A program made the translations under genes and the position numbers. Under the pieces are notes generated by a model, which saw nothing but the letters and a program-made list of their open reading frames with translations, was not told the origin of the DNA and did not search any database. DNA of 64,000 nucleotides from UBA2821 sp902763335 (lineage in GTDB: Bacteria > Bacillota > Clostridia > Lachnospirales > Lachnospiraceae): NCBI GenBank assembly GCA_052066835.1, contig JBQHRJ010000004.1; one strand, written 5' to 3'. Position 1 is the first letter of the stretch. Each line of letters starts with the position of its first letter. Below are positions 42,402 through 50,358 of the stretch, in pieces.

Positions 42402-43890
42402 TTTTGCGAAGTCTCCTTTCCAATTTATTAACTAAATGTGTCAATACAAGAACTATTGTCAAATATATCAGTGCTACAAGAATTAACGGCAGATATGCAT
42501 CATAAGTTATACTACGAATTATATCTCCTCCTCTTGTCACATCGTTCAAACCGATATATCCACATATGGATGTCTCTTTTAAAAGAACTATAAATTCGTT
42601 CGCCAGTGTCGGTAATACATTTTTGAACACCTGTGGCAATACAACAAATATCATAGTCTGGAAGAAATCCATTCCTAAACTTCTAGAGGCTTCAAACTGT
42701 CCATTATCTATAGCCATTATTCCTGAACGGAAGATTTCCGAAACATATGCACCGGAATTTATACCAAATGCAACTATGGCCACTACCATTTTGCTCACAT
42801 CCACGCTTGCAAATACAATATAATATATTATAAGAAGCTGAATCATGGCAGGTGTACCTCTTATAACAGTTATATATACTCTTACGATTGCATTAAGTAT
42901 ATTAAGGCCACCATTCTTATCATGCCATGAACGTACTACTGCTGAAAAGAATCCAAGAACCAGACCTATAATCGCTGCAAAGAAAACAATAATTATAGAA
43001 TTTGCCAGTCCCTTTAATATATACTGATAACGATTATCCTTTATAAAATCATTTTTAAACTTATCTGCTAGATTGGTATTTTCTTTTATGGCATTATTAT
43101 CACGAACTACTATCACCTGTTTGGAAGTAGTATATGGTGTAGAGAAATCTATATTCTTTAACCTGTCCTCTGTAACCGTCATTCCTGATATACCTATATT
43201 TGCTTTTCCTGACTGTACTGCTGTAATTATGGAATCAAACTCCATATCCTTAATTTCAAATTTCATTCCAAGCTTATCGGCTATTGCCTGTCCGAGATCG
43301 GCATCTATTCCGACTACCTGTCCATTTTCATAATACTCATATGGCTTGAAAAAAGCGTTTGTAGCCATTATAAGCGTGCCATTATCATAAGTTGTTCCTT
43401 CCGGTGTCTCATACGGATACTTTCCTGTATCATCACCGATATAATTCTTTTTTATCTTATCAATTACACCTTCTGAATTCAATTCGTCTATAGCTGCATT
43501 TATTTTTTCTGTTAATTCCTTGTTATCCTTGGATATACATATGGCATAATCTTCAACCGTGAACTCTTCATCAAGAATCATCAGATCACTGTTCGCTTCA
43601 ACAAATGCCTTAGCCGGTTGTTCATCAATTACTACTGCATCTATCGTTCCGTTTTTCAATGACTGAATTGCATCAGAACCTTTGTTATAACGTTCAACCT
43701 TTGTTCCATCTTTATCTTTTTCCATATCAGAGCAGTAAGTATCACCGGTAGTACCTAACTGGACACCAATCTTTTTACCACTCAGATCGTCTTTGCTAAA
43801 TACTGTGTTTTTTGTTTCGTTTTTGCCACATGCAGCAAGACCTGCAATGAGCATAATAATAAACACAGTAAAAAATAGTTTTTTCTTCAT
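42391..43890 (-). CDS. amino-acid ABC transporter: permuted substrate-binding domain fused to permease
   Basis: A lipoprotein of 499 aa that joins binding and membrane components. After a signal peptide with lipobox LAAC (Cys at 21), residues about 30-150 match the second lobe of the SBP_bac_3 fold (DLSGKKIGVQLGTTGDTY, DAVVIDEQPAKAF). Residues about 170-270 then match the first lobe (LIMATNAFFKPYEYYENG, GIDADLGQAIADKLG, ISGMTVTEDR), so lobe order is reversed. A PAAT permease follows (about 290-499) with five helices and the EAA loop EASRSLGMDFFQTM. Start at 43890 since GGAG-AAAGG precedes this ATG. Such fusions place several binding domains on one complex. Confidence 0.9.
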   Translation of the reverse strand: MKKKLFFTVFIIMLIAGLAACGKNETKNTVFSKDDLSGKKIGVQLGTTGDTYCSDMEKDKDGTKVERYNKGSDAIQSLKNGTIDAVVIDEQPAKAFVEANSDLMILDEEFTVEDYAICISKDNKELTEKINAAIDELNSEGVIDKIKKNYIGDDTGKYPYETPEGTTYDNGTLIMATNAFFKPYEYYENGQVVGIDADLGQAIADKLGMKFEIKDMEFDSIITAVQSGKANIGISGMTVTEDRLKNIDFSTPYTTSKQVIVVRDNNAIKENTNLADKFKNDFIKDNRYQYILKGLANSIIIVFFAAIIGLVLGFFSAVVRSWHDKNGGLNILNAIVRVYITVIRGTPAMIQLLIIYYIVFASVDVSKMVVAIVAFGINSGAYVSEIFRSGIMAIDNGQFEASRSLGMDFFQTMIFVVLPQVFKNVLPTLANEFIVLLKETSICGYIGLNDVTRGGDIIRSITYDAYLPLILVALIYLTIVLVLTHLVNKLERRLRKNER

Positions 43891-43933
43891 ACCTTTCTCC
43901 ATTCTGATTTTTATTTAATTTCTTAATGTATTT

Positions 43934-44521
43934 CTACAGTTCTTTCCATGGTTTATTTACGTGAAAAATCTTATTCTGTTCAGACGGATCAACTTCAACA
44001 ATCCTTCCAAACTGATTATAAGTGGTAAGCATATCAGCATTTCTGGCTGGTTTTCTGCGTCCTCCCTCAGATAAATATTCAGACACTTCCTGCATATTCA
44101 TATCCGTTATACTCTTATGTCTGTCTGCGGAATCGGTTGCAGATTTCCCGTTAAGCTTTAATTTCTCCTGCTCCACTGCTTCCTTTCCGTTCCATATTCT
44201 GAGCCATATAAGATTGAATCTTTCAATCCATTCCTGAGACTTATCTTTAAGCTCCTGCCACTTTTCCCTGAAACTTTGATATAATGTATATTTTTGAACC
44301 ACCTCATCCTGTGTGACAAATTTATCTTTCCTTACACTGACATCATCAGATTTACCATTAACCTTATCTGATGACTGCGTAGATAATTCAAGTTTTACAC
44401 CATCTTCTTCCTTTTTTTTATCTTTATATTCAAGTGTAAATGTACTGTCGCTTTTTTCATGATTGTCCCTTTTAACTTCTGTTCTAAGATAAGACCCGTT
44501 ATCACCTATTCTGTTTATCAT
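43934..44521 (-). CDS. hydrophilic protein of unknown function
   Basis: A 195-aa, highly charged protein without membrane segments or cysteine. The first 75 residues are low in hydrophobics and rich in K, D and S; residues 80-115 look like an amphipathic helix with several tryptophans (REKWQELKDKSQEW); the C-terminal part (SEYLSEGGRRKPARNADML...YNQFGRIVEVD) is more ordered in look and may be the conserved part. AAGGAGG is six bases before the ATG, and it sits 43 bases before the ABC transporter gene. I do not recognise it. Confidence 0.7.
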   Translation of the reverse strand: MINRIGDNGSYLRTEVKRDNHEKSDSTFTLEYKDKKKEEDGVKLELSTQSSDKVNGKSDDVSVRKDKFVTQDEVVQKYTLYQSFREKWQELKDKSQEWIERFNLIWLRIWNGKEAVEQEKLKLNGKSATDSADRHKSITDMNMQEVSEYLSEGGRRKPARNADMLTTYNQFGRIVEVDPSEQNKIFHVNKPWKEL

Positions 44522-44614
44522 TCACAGCCTCCTTACATTCATAACCATTCATAAATATCTGTCACTTAACATTAGAATCAGTCACAAACTGCAACTATAC
44601 TGCCACGTATATAT

Positions 44615-44645
44615 AAAAAGCCTCTTTACTAAGAGGCTTTTTATT
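44615..44645. terminator. terminator after the HPr-like gene
   Basis: AAAAAGCCTCTT-TACT-AAGAGGCTTTTT; symmetric and T-rich on both strands. It closes the gene ending at 44646. Confidence 0.9.
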
Positions 44646-44876
44646 TTATGCTGCCAAATCTTTAAATTTGCTTGCTATGCGATAATATTGATCATCATCA
44701 TGAATCTTAAGTGTCATTGGTCTGTCCAAATCCAGACTAAAAATTCCCAACAACGATTTAGCATCTATGTATCTTCTACCCTGTTCGATATCATAATTGC
44801 CTTTCATACTCACAATATTATCAAAAAACTTCTTCACTTTTTCCATAGAATTTAATTTAAGTCTTATATCCCTCAT
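44646..44876 (-). CDS. HPr-like protein without the phosphorylatable histidine (Crh-like)
   Basis: A 76-aa protein with the size and pattern of an HPr fold. The DAKSLLGIFSLDL stretch matches the HPr region LKSIMGVMSLG, so the regulatory Ser46 equivalent (Ser41 here) is retained. The active-site loop that carries His15 in HPr (GIHARP) is replaced by NSMEKVKKFF with no histidine, so it cannot pass phosphate from enzyme I. That combination recalls Crh of Bacillus, which signals carbon state only. It is monocistronic, with its own promoter and terminator. Alternative: a structural HPr relative with an unrelated task. Confidence 0.75.
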   Translation of the reverse strand: MRDIRLKLNSMEKVKKFFDNIVSMKGNYDIEQGRRYIDAKSLLGIFSLDLDRPMTLKIHDDDQYYRIASKFKDLAA

Positions 44877-44938
44877 ATTTCCTGTTCCTCCTAAAATAAT
44901 ATAATAAACTTAAAATTAACAAAATGAAATACCTATTA

Positions 44939-44966
44939 ATTATACATCATTTCTATAGTATGTCAA
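44939..44966 (-). promoter_or_regulatory. sigma-A promoter of the HPr-like gene
   Basis: Minus strand: TTGACA (44961-44966), 16-base spacer, TATAAT (44939-44944). The -35 overlaps the stop codon of the upstream gene. Confidence 0.8.
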
Positions 44967-45490
44967 AACCTTTTTAAAGACCGTCTTATGTACTTAAAAG
45001 TATATTCTTCTCCCTTTACGCTAAGCATCTTTAACAGCTTCTCTATCGTTGCCGATGTCTCCGGGTGTATAAGCCTGTTTTTCTTACCCCTTTCAAAATA
45101 TGCTAACGGTGCATCGTCCGTATAAGCATCCTGCAAATACACCTTGCTTGCAGCAACCCTGTCGCAAAACATTTCAACTATATATCTGTATGGCATCTTA
45201 ACAGCACTCATTCTCCTTGTTTTCGGATCGTAATCTGTCCAATATTCGAAATGATGCTTGTTCCTGCCCTTATGATGCATCCACGCTTTAGAATAGCCAT
45301 ATGCTTCTCTTTCCCCTTCATTCGGACTTCTGTCACCCTGATAATAAATTGCCCCGACAATAAATTCAGAAGGGCTGTATTTTGAAAGGTCATGTAAAAG
45401 TCCCTGTATGGGAATACCCGCTTTAAAACAATTCTTAATGACCTCATGTCTATGTTTTGTAATTGTTTCAAAATGTTTAACTATCTGCAT
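44963..45490 (-). CDS. DUF5662 family protein
   Basis: A 175-aa soluble protein, recognised as DUF5662 by the pattern HFETITKHRHEVIKNC, LLHDLSKYSPSEF and YGYSKAWMHHKGRNKHHFEYW. The conserved H, HD and HHxxxxHH residues suggest a metal site related to HD-type hydrolases, but no activity is known to me. The start at 45490 has GGAG seven bases upstream; the frame is open for 12 codons more. It has its own promoter and lies between the SOS pair and the HPr-like gene. Confidence 0.85.
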   Translation of the reverse strand: MQIVKHFETITKHRHEVIKNCFKAGIPIQGLLHDLSKYSPSEFIVGAIYYQGDRSPNEGEREAYGYSKAWMHHKGRNKHHFEYWTDYDPKTRRMSAVKMPYRYIVEMFCDRVAASKVYLQDAYTDDAPLAYFERGKKNRLIHPETSATIEKLLKMLSVKGEEYTFKYIRRSLKRF

Positions 45491-45576
45491 CTTATTCTCC
45501 ATTCCAAAGTGGCATTTTCTCATCAAATGTCACCAGAAAACGGCATATACCGTGTAATTTACCTGTTACACTTAAT

Positions 45577-45605
45577 ATTTTATATAACATAAGATTTATC
45601 GTCAA
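45577..45605 (-). promoter_or_regulatory. sigma-A promoter of the DUF5662 gene
   Basis: Minus strand: TTGACG (45600-45605), 17-base spacer, TAAAAT (45577-45582). The leader holds a small palindrome ACGGTATATGCCGT. Confidence 0.6.
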
Positions 45606-45640
45606 GTCAATTTTATGTATATCAGCTATCTACTCTTTTA

Positions 45641-45961
45641 TTATATTCCCTGTCTGTCCTGATTATTACTTACGTAATAAGAAACCGTAATATAATTTCC
45701 CGAATGTATCGTATCTCCGCTTAAACTGTTTATCTTCTTTATCTCTTTAACATAATCACTCCTGCTTATATATTTAGGATCAGAATACCGGTCTGCAAGT
45801 TTCCAGAGTGTATCACCTTCCTTAATCTCAATAGTTGTATAACACTTAAAAACATTATCAGGTATCTTCTTCTCTCCTGCATCAGTTCTCATAACAACAG
45901 CTATGGACACTATCAATATAATAGCAACAACAGCCACATAATAACGAATATTTTTTCTCAT
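45641..45961 (-). CDS. YneA-like LysM protein, SOS cell-division inhibitor candidate
   Basis: A 106-aa protein with one N-terminal membrane helix (about 6-24) and a C-terminal LysM-type domain (IEIKEGDTLWKLADRYSD...INSLSGDTIHSGNYITV). That is the layout of YneA, which delays division after DNA damage. The gene is divergent from lexA, shares four LexA sites with it and has a near-perfect promoter under those sites, exactly as yneA does in Bacillus. Start at 45961 with GGAGG nine bases before. The gene symbol is not given because the YneA family is defined mostly by context. Confidence 0.82.
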   Translation of the reverse strand: MRKNIRYYVAVVAIILIVSIAVVMRTDAGEKKIPDNVFKCYTTIEIKEGDTLWKLADRYSDPKYISRSDYVKEIKKINSLSGDTIHSGNYITVSYYVSNNQDRQGI

Positions 45962-45998
45962 AATATTATACCTCCACATTTGTATTTAATCGTTTTCT

Positions 45999-46087
45999 CG
46001 AACATCTGTTTGAATTATAAACCCCGAACAAGTGTTTGTCAAGTGTTTTTCAAACATTTGTTTGTGTTTTTATCGAACATATGTTAT
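45999..46087. promoter_or_regulatory. four LexA operators in the yneA-lexA divergent region
   Basis: Four 14-base sites fit the Gram-positive SOS box CGAAC-N4-GTTYG: CGAACATCTGTTTG (45999-46012), CGAACAAGTGTTTG (46025-46038), CAAACATTTGTTTG (46051-46064) and CGAACATATGTTAT (46074-46087). Starts are spaced 26, 26 and 23 bases, so the first three lie on about one DNA face each 2.5 turns. Sites 1 and 2 cover the yneA promoter; sites 3 and 4 cover the lexA promoter. Confidence 0.92.
46014..46042 (-). promoter_or_regulatory. promoter of the yneA-like gene
   Basis: Minus strand: TTGACA (46037-46042), 17-base spacer, TATAAT (46014-46019). LexA site 2 fills the spacer and site 1 lies just past the -10. 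Confidence 0.85.
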
Positions 46088-46090
46088 ACT
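46062..46090 (+). promoter_or_regulatory. promoter of lexA
   Basis: TTGTGT (46062-46067), 17-base spacer, TATACT (46085-46090). LexA site 4 lies inside the spacer and touches the -10 box. Confidence 0.7.
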
Positions 46091-46127
46091 ATACTAAACA
46101 TAATTTATAATTAAAGGAGGCGATATA

Positions 46128-46742
46128 ATGTCCAGCGGAGAACTTACTGCCAAACAGGAAGAAATATTAAACTTTATGAAATCCGAAATTTTAAATAAGG
46201 GATATCCACCATCAGTCCGTGAAATATGTGCTGCTGTCAATCTAAAATCAACATCATCTGTACATTCACACTTATCCTCTCTTGAGGAAAAAGGCTACAT
46301 ACACAGAGATCCTACAAAGCCCCGTGCCATAGAAATAGTAGATGATACTTTTAATCTTACACGCCGTGAGATGGCAAACGTCCCTATTATAGGCACTGTT
46401 GCAGCCGGTCAGCCGCTTTTAGCTACCGAAAATATAGAAGGATATTTCCCGATACCTACAGAATATCTTTCAAACAAATCTGTATTTATGCTTAAAGTTA
46501 AAGGAAACAGCATGATAAATGCCGGAATTTTTGATGGTGACACTATCATCGTAGAACAACAGAGCACTGCCGGTGATGGTGATATAGTTGTTGCACTTAT
46601 TGAAGATTCTGCAACCGTGAAGACATTTTATAAAGAAAAAGGTCATATACGTCTTCAGCCTGAAAACGACTCTATGGAACCAATCATCGTTGATGATTGT
46701 CAGATACTCGGAAAAGTTATGGGCTTATTACGTTTAATGTAA
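46128..46742 (+). CDS. lexA: SOS repressor LexA
   Basis: A 204-aa repressor that cleaves itself when RecA is active. The N-terminal winged HTH is at residues 1-70 (GYPPSVREICAAVNLKSTSS). The autocleavage site is Ala93-Gly94 in GTVAAGQP and the catalytic dyad is Ser128 (KGNSMI) and Lys165 (ATVKTF). GGAGG is seven bases before the ATG. It regulates itself and the divergent yneA-like gene through four operators. A bidirectional terminator follows. Confidence 0.97.
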   Translation: MSSGELTAKQEEILNFMKSEILNKGYPPSVREICAAVNLKSTSSVHSHLSSLEEKGYIHRDPTKPRAIEIVDDTFNLTRREMANVPIIGTVAAGQPLLATENIEGYFPIPTEYLSNKSVFMLKVKGNSMINAGIFDGDTIIVEQQSTAGDGDIVVALIEDSATVKTFYKEKGHIRLQPENDSMEPIIVDDCQILGKVMGLLRLM

Positions 46743-46790
46743 AAATAACCGGAACCGTACCCTTACCCGTACAGTTCCGGTTATCTTTTT
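46741..46790. terminator. bidirectional terminator between lexA and rsfS
   Basis: Stem ATAACCGGAAC with GTTCCGGTTAT (46745-46755 with 46774-46784) followed by CTTTTT on the plus strand and ATTTTTA on the minus strand. Confidence 0.85.
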
Positions 46791-47127
46791 ACATATCAAC
46801 AACCTGACCATCGCTCCATATTTTTTCCAGACCATAAAACGCCCTGTCATCTTCATTAAACAAATGTATAATAATATCATCATAGTCAAGAAGTATCCAG
46901 CTTCCACTTCCATATCCTTCAACATGATTACTGTATATCTTCTCTTTTGCAAGTTCATCTTCAACATTATCCGTCATCGCCTGAACCTGATTTTTATTGC
47001 TACCACTTGCAATAATAAAATAGTCAGATATAACAGATATATCTCTGATATCAAGTACTCTGATATCTATTCCCTTCTTATCTCTGAGTGCTTCTACGAT
47101 TATTTTTGCCTTTTTTCTTGAATCCAT
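46789..47127 (-). CDS. rsfS: ribosomal silencing factor RsfS
   Basis: A 112-aa protein of the RsfS/Iojap family, which binds L14 on the large subunit and blocks subunit joining when nutrients are low. The pattern VLDIRDISVISDYFIIASGSNKNQV and the late GYGSGSWILLDYDDIIIHLF are diagnostic. GGAGG precedes the ATG, which lies two bases after the yqeK stop. It is the last gene in a string from obgE. Confidence 0.95.
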   Translation of the reverse strand: MDSRKKAKIIVEALRDKKGIDIRVLDIRDISVISDYFIIASGSNKNQVQAMTDNVEDELAKEKIYSNHVEGYGSGSWILLDYDDIIIHLFNEDDRAFYGLEKIWSDGQVVDM

Positions 47128-47128
47128 C

Positions 47129-47713
47129 TCATTTTGCCTCCTTCTTTGCCTCTATCAGTTTCTTATAATAAAGATATGTTTTCTCAGTCATTTCATCCAT
47201 ATTCTCCGGATCTGTTCCCAGGTATTCCATAGTGTCACTTGCTATCATATACACACACATGTCTATATCTTCAAATGCAGTCTTTCTGATTTCAGGAAGC
47301 CTTTTTGCCTTATTTCTGTTGGGCTCTATATAATCTGCAACATATACTATTTTTTCTAACATACTCATATCCGGTCTGCCTGTTGTATGATACGATACAG
47401 CCTCCGCAATTTCATCAGATGCACCATATTTTTCAACTGCATAATAAGCACCGAGCTTTGCATGCAACAGATAAGGCATGCGCATCTCTGCATCACTAAT
47501 CTTCACATTATACTTTTTACACTTTTTTAAAAGCTTGTCATCTGAAAAGCATTTGGCATTATCATGGAGAAGCCCTGCAAGTTCGACTTTTTCCATATCT
47601 TCACCATACACTATCGCAAGGCATGCTGCCGTGTATGCCACACCTAGCGTATGATCATACCTTTTCTCAGTCAGAATATTTTTCAATTCTTCCTTTATTT
47701 CACTTATATTCAT
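47129..47713 (-). CDS. yqeK: bis(5'-nucleosyl)-tetraphosphatase YqeK (HD superfamily)
   Basis: A 194-aa HD-domain hydrolase that cleaves diadenosine tetraphosphate symmetrically. The metal site is plain: RYDHTLGVAYTA, the HD pair in AGLLHDNAKC, HAKLGAYYA and the later YVADYIEPNR. It stands between nadD and rsfS as in most Firmicutes. The start at 47713 is supported by AAGGA upstream; a second ATG four codons earlier has no room for a binding site. Confidence 0.93.
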   Translation of the reverse strand: MNISEIKEELKNILTEKRYDHTLGVAYTAACLAIVYGEDMEKVELAGLLHDNAKCFSDDKLLKKCKKYNVKISDAEMRMPYLLHAKLGAYYAVEKYGASDEIAEAVSYHTTGRPDMSMLEKIVYVADYIEPNRNKAKRLPEIRKTAFEDIDMCVYMIASDTMEYLGTDPENMDEMTEKTYLYYKKLIEAKKEAK

Positions 47714-47737
47714 CAAAAAATCCATCCTTCTTATGCG

Positions 47738-48346
47738 TTACATTTCATTGCTTTTATATAAATGATTATCGTAAATGTACTTTTCCACTTCCGGCATTAC
47801 CATATATCTGATGGTTTTATCAGCAGACACTCTGTCACGGATATCACTGGAGGAAATATCAAGAAACGGAGTTACAAGTATTCCGGCTTCACATTTATAT
47901 TTTTTTTGAAAATCCGACACCTTGCCTTTCAGCTCGTGGCTCTCACTCCTTGATGCAACCAGAATTGTGCAGAACTTCACAATCTCCTCAGGAGTTTTCC
48001 ATGTATCAAAATTGTCAAGCGAATCCTCACCTATTATAAAGAAAAATTTTGTGTCCTTATATTCATTACTCAAAAGCCTTAGTGTATCTGCCGTATAAAT
48101 ATATCCTGTTCTTTTAAGTTCAAAATCAGAAAGTTTAAAATGTGGATTTTCCGCTATGGCAATACTCACCATATTCATTCTGTCATCCGATGCTGTCACA
48201 TTTCTTCCTGATTTATGTGGCGGCATTCCACTTGGCATAAGCCACACCTCATCAAGCCCATACTGCTCATACGCATTTTCCGCTATAATAAGATGCCCCA
48301 TATGCACCGGATCAAATGTACCGCCCAGTATCCCTACCCTGTTCAT
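47738..48346 (-). CDS. nadD: nicotinate-nucleotide adenylyltransferase
   Basis: Adenylates nicotinate mononucleotide in NAD synthesis. The 202-aa protein shows the nucleotidyltransferase signature GGTFDPVHMGHL (9-20), LMPSGMPPHK and the C-terminal ISSSDIRDRV. The ATG follows the yhbY stop after three bases and has no clear ribosome binding site, so translation is probably coupled to yhbY. Confidence 0.95.
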   Translation of the reverse strand: MNRVGILGGTFDPVHMGHLIIAENAYEQYGLDEVWLMPSGMPPHKSGRNVTASDDRMNMVSIAIAENPHFKLSDFELKRTGYIYTADTLRLLSNEYKDTKFFFIIGEDSLDNFDTWKTPEEIVKFCTILVASRSESHELKGKVSDFQKKYKCEAGILVTPFLDISSSDIRDRVSADKTIRYMVMPEVEKYIYDNHLYKSNEM

Positions 48347-48349
48347 ATT

Positions 48350-48637
48350 CTATAATTTTATAACAGGATTTTTTGATGACTGTCTGTATAAGACAATCTT
48401 CTTTCCTATAACCTGAACAACCTGGGATTTTGTACGTTCTGCCAAAACCACAGCCATTGCCTTAGGATCATCCATACAGTTTTTTAATACATTTATCTTA
48501 ATAAGCTCTCTTGCCTCCAATGCCTCATCTATCCCTTTTGTAAGTTCAGGAGATACTCCGGACTTTCCAATCTGGTATATAGGTTCCATTGTACTTGCAA
48601 GACTTTTGAGATATGCTCTTTGCTTACTGGTCATTTC
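48350..48637 (-). CDS. yhbY: YhbY/CRS1-type RNA-binding protein
   Basis: A 95-aa protein of the CRM domain family, associated with pre-50S ribosomal particles. It begins MTSKQRAYLKSLAS and has the GKSGVSPELTKGIDEALEARELIK and GKKIVLYRQS pieces of the domain, given here as short fragments. The start at 48637 has AAGGAAG at a suitable spacing; the codon five residues upstream is less likely. Order obgE-yhbY-nadD is standard in Firmicutes. Confidence 0.93.
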   Translation of the reverse strand, partial: EMTSKQRAYLKSLASTMEPIYQIGKSGVSPELTKGIDEALEARELIKINVLKNCMDDPKAMAVVLAERTKSQVVQVIGKKIVLYRQSSKNPVIKL

Positions 48638-48667
48638 ACAACTTCCTTCCATTTAAATTTACCGATT

Positions 48668-49954
48668 TTACTTGTAATAATCAAATTCATGGCCATATAT
48701 TTTAACTGTATCGCCATCCTGTATTCCAAGTTCTTCTAATTCTTCCAGTATTCCGTTTTCTTTCATAAATTTCTGGAAGAACATAAATCCCTTTTCTGAC
48801 TCAAGATTTGTATAACCGAGCATTCTTTCTACCCTCGGTCCTTCTATAGAATATAAACCATCCTCAAGTTTTTCAACATAATACGGCTCATCCTTATTAT
48901 CATTGTATTCACCCGGAAAATATTCCTGTTCAAAAACTATAGGTTCTGAATCCATATTTTCAAGTAAAGAATTAACTGCATACAATAATTCCTTAAGTCC
49001 TTTTCCGCTGACGGCCGATATCGGAAATACTTTAATTCCCTTTGGCTCAAACTCTGCTTTTATGGCATCTATAGGGCTTTCATCCCCTTCGTATATCGCA
49101 TCAATTTTATTAGCTGCAATAACCTGCGGACGTTTTAACAGTTCCGGATTATATGCTGCAAGTTCAGCATTTATTTTATTTATATCTTCAATAGGATCTC
49201 TTCCCTCTGTTGAAGCTGCATCTACCATATGAATTATAACTTTTGTTCTTTCTATATGTCTTAAAAATTCATGTCCGAGTCCTACTCCATCGGCAGCTCC
49301 CTCGATAAGTCCGGGAATATCTGCAATGACAAAGCCTTTGCTTCCATCAAGATCCACAACTCCCAGATTAGGATTAAGTGTCGTAAAATGATAGTTTGCT
49401 ATCTTAGGCTTTGCATTTGTTACGCGTGACAATAATGTTGATTTACCTACATTAGGGTATCCCACAAGACCTACATCGGCAATAACTTTAAGCTCAAGTC
49501 TCACCCAGAGTTCCATACTCTTCTGACCCGGCTGTGCATATTTAGGTGCCTGCATGGTTGCCGTTGCATAATGCTGGTTTCCCTTTCCGCCTCTTCCGCC
49601 TTTAAGAATAACTTTTCTCATTCCGGCCTCTGACATATCCGCAATAACCTTATCTGTCTCATCGTCCTTTATGACAGTTCCTAACGGCACTTTTATAACA
49701 AGACTCTGTCCGTCTTTTCCGTGCTGGTTCTTTTTATTTCCTTCTTTGCCCGGTTCTGCAGCATATTTTCTATTATGTCTGAATTCGGTAAGTGTGTTCA
49801 GTCCCTCGTCAACTTCAAATATTATATCTCCTCCACGACCTCCGTCTCCACCGTCCGGTCCGCCGTTAGGTACATACAGTTCTCTACGGAAGCTGACATG
49901 TCCGTCTCCGCCTTTACCTGATTTTATAAATATTCTGGCTCTGTCTGCAAACAT
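48668..49954 (-). CDS. obgE: Obg-family GTPase, ribosome assembly
   Basis: A 428-aa GTPase linking late 50S assembly, stress and, in sporulating bacteria, sporulation. The glycine-rich Obg fold (1-158) has GGDGGRGGDIIFEVDE and GGRGGKGNQHYAT, the G domain has GYPNVGKST, DIPGLIEGA and NKID, and the C-terminal OCT domain (about 350-428) is complete. AAGGGA precedes the ATG. A promoter-like pair upstream suggests it can be transcribed separately from rpmA. Confidence 0.97.
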   Translation of the reverse strand: MFADRARIFIKSGKGGDGHVSFRRELYVPNGGPDGGDGGRGGDIIFEVDEGLNTLTEFRHNRKYAAEPGKEGNKKNQHGKDGQSLVIKVPLGTVIKDDETDKVIADMSEAGMRKVILKGGRGGKGNQHYATATMQAPKYAQPGQKSMELWVRLELKVIADVGLVGYPNVGKSTLLSRVTNAKPKIANYHFTTLNPNLGVVDLDGSKGFVIADIPGLIEGAADGVGLGHEFLRHIERTKVIIHMVDAASTEGRDPIEDINKINAELAAYNPELLKRPQVIAANKIDAIYEGDESPIDAIKAEFEPKGIKVFPISAVSGKGLKELLYAVNSLLENMDSEPIVFEQEYFPGEYNDNKDEPYYVEKLEDGLYSIEGPRVERMLGYTNLESEKGFMFFQKFMKENGILEELEELGIQDGDTVKIYGHEFDYYK

Positions 49955-49989
49955 TTTTTAATCCCTTCTTTCTGATACTGTTTAATATA

Positions 49990-50016
49990 ATTATAAAGGG
50001 TATAATTATTCGTCAA
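49990..50016 (-). promoter_or_regulatory. possible promoter of obgE
   Basis: Minus strand: TTGACG (50011-50016), 15-base spacer, TATAAT (49990-49995). The spacing is short, so activity is uncertain. Confidence 0.45.
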
Positions 50017-50021
50017 TTATG

Positions 50022-50056
50022 ATAAAAGGCTCCAAACTCAAAGAGTTTGAAGCCTT
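50022..50056 (-). terminator. terminator after rpmA
   Basis: Arms 50026-50039 and 50043-50056 (AAGGCT-CAAACTC type stem with one mismatch), followed on the minus strand by TTTTATC. Confidence 0.75.
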
Positions 50057-50070
50057 GAATTTTTAAATTA

Positions 50071-50355
50071 TTATTCAGCTACTGGAACTACAGAAACCTG
50101 TTTTTTGTCTCTGCCTTTTCTTTCAAATCTGACAACACCATCTGTTAATGCAAATAATGTGTCATCTCCACCGATACCTACATTTGTACCCGGATGAATA
50201 TGAGTTCCACGCTGTCTGTAAAGAATATTTCCAGCTTTTACAAACTGTCCGTCTGCTCTCTTAGCTCCTAATCTCTTAGACTCAGAATCTCTACCGTTTT
50301 TTGTAGAACCAACTCCCTTTTTGTGGGCGAATAACTGAAGGTTCATTTTTAACAT
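50071..50355 (-). CDS. rpmA: 50S ribosomal protein L27, with cleavable N-terminus
   Basis: A 94-aa protein of the large subunit close to the peptidyl transferase centre. The first nine residues, MLKMNLQLF, are the extension found in Firmicutes and removed by the Prp protease, exposing AHKKGVGST. The rest is standard L27 (KRLGAKRADGQFVKAGNILYRQRG in the middle, by position 28-51). AGGAGG lies eight bases before the ATG. Gene order rplU-prp-rpmA explains the processing. Confidence 0.96.
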   Translation of the reverse strand: MLKMNLQLFAHKKGVGSTKNGRDSESKRLGAKRADGQFVKAGNILYRQRGTHIHPGTNVGIGGDDTLFALTDGVVRFERKGRDKKQVSVVPVAE

Positions 50356-50358
50356 GAC

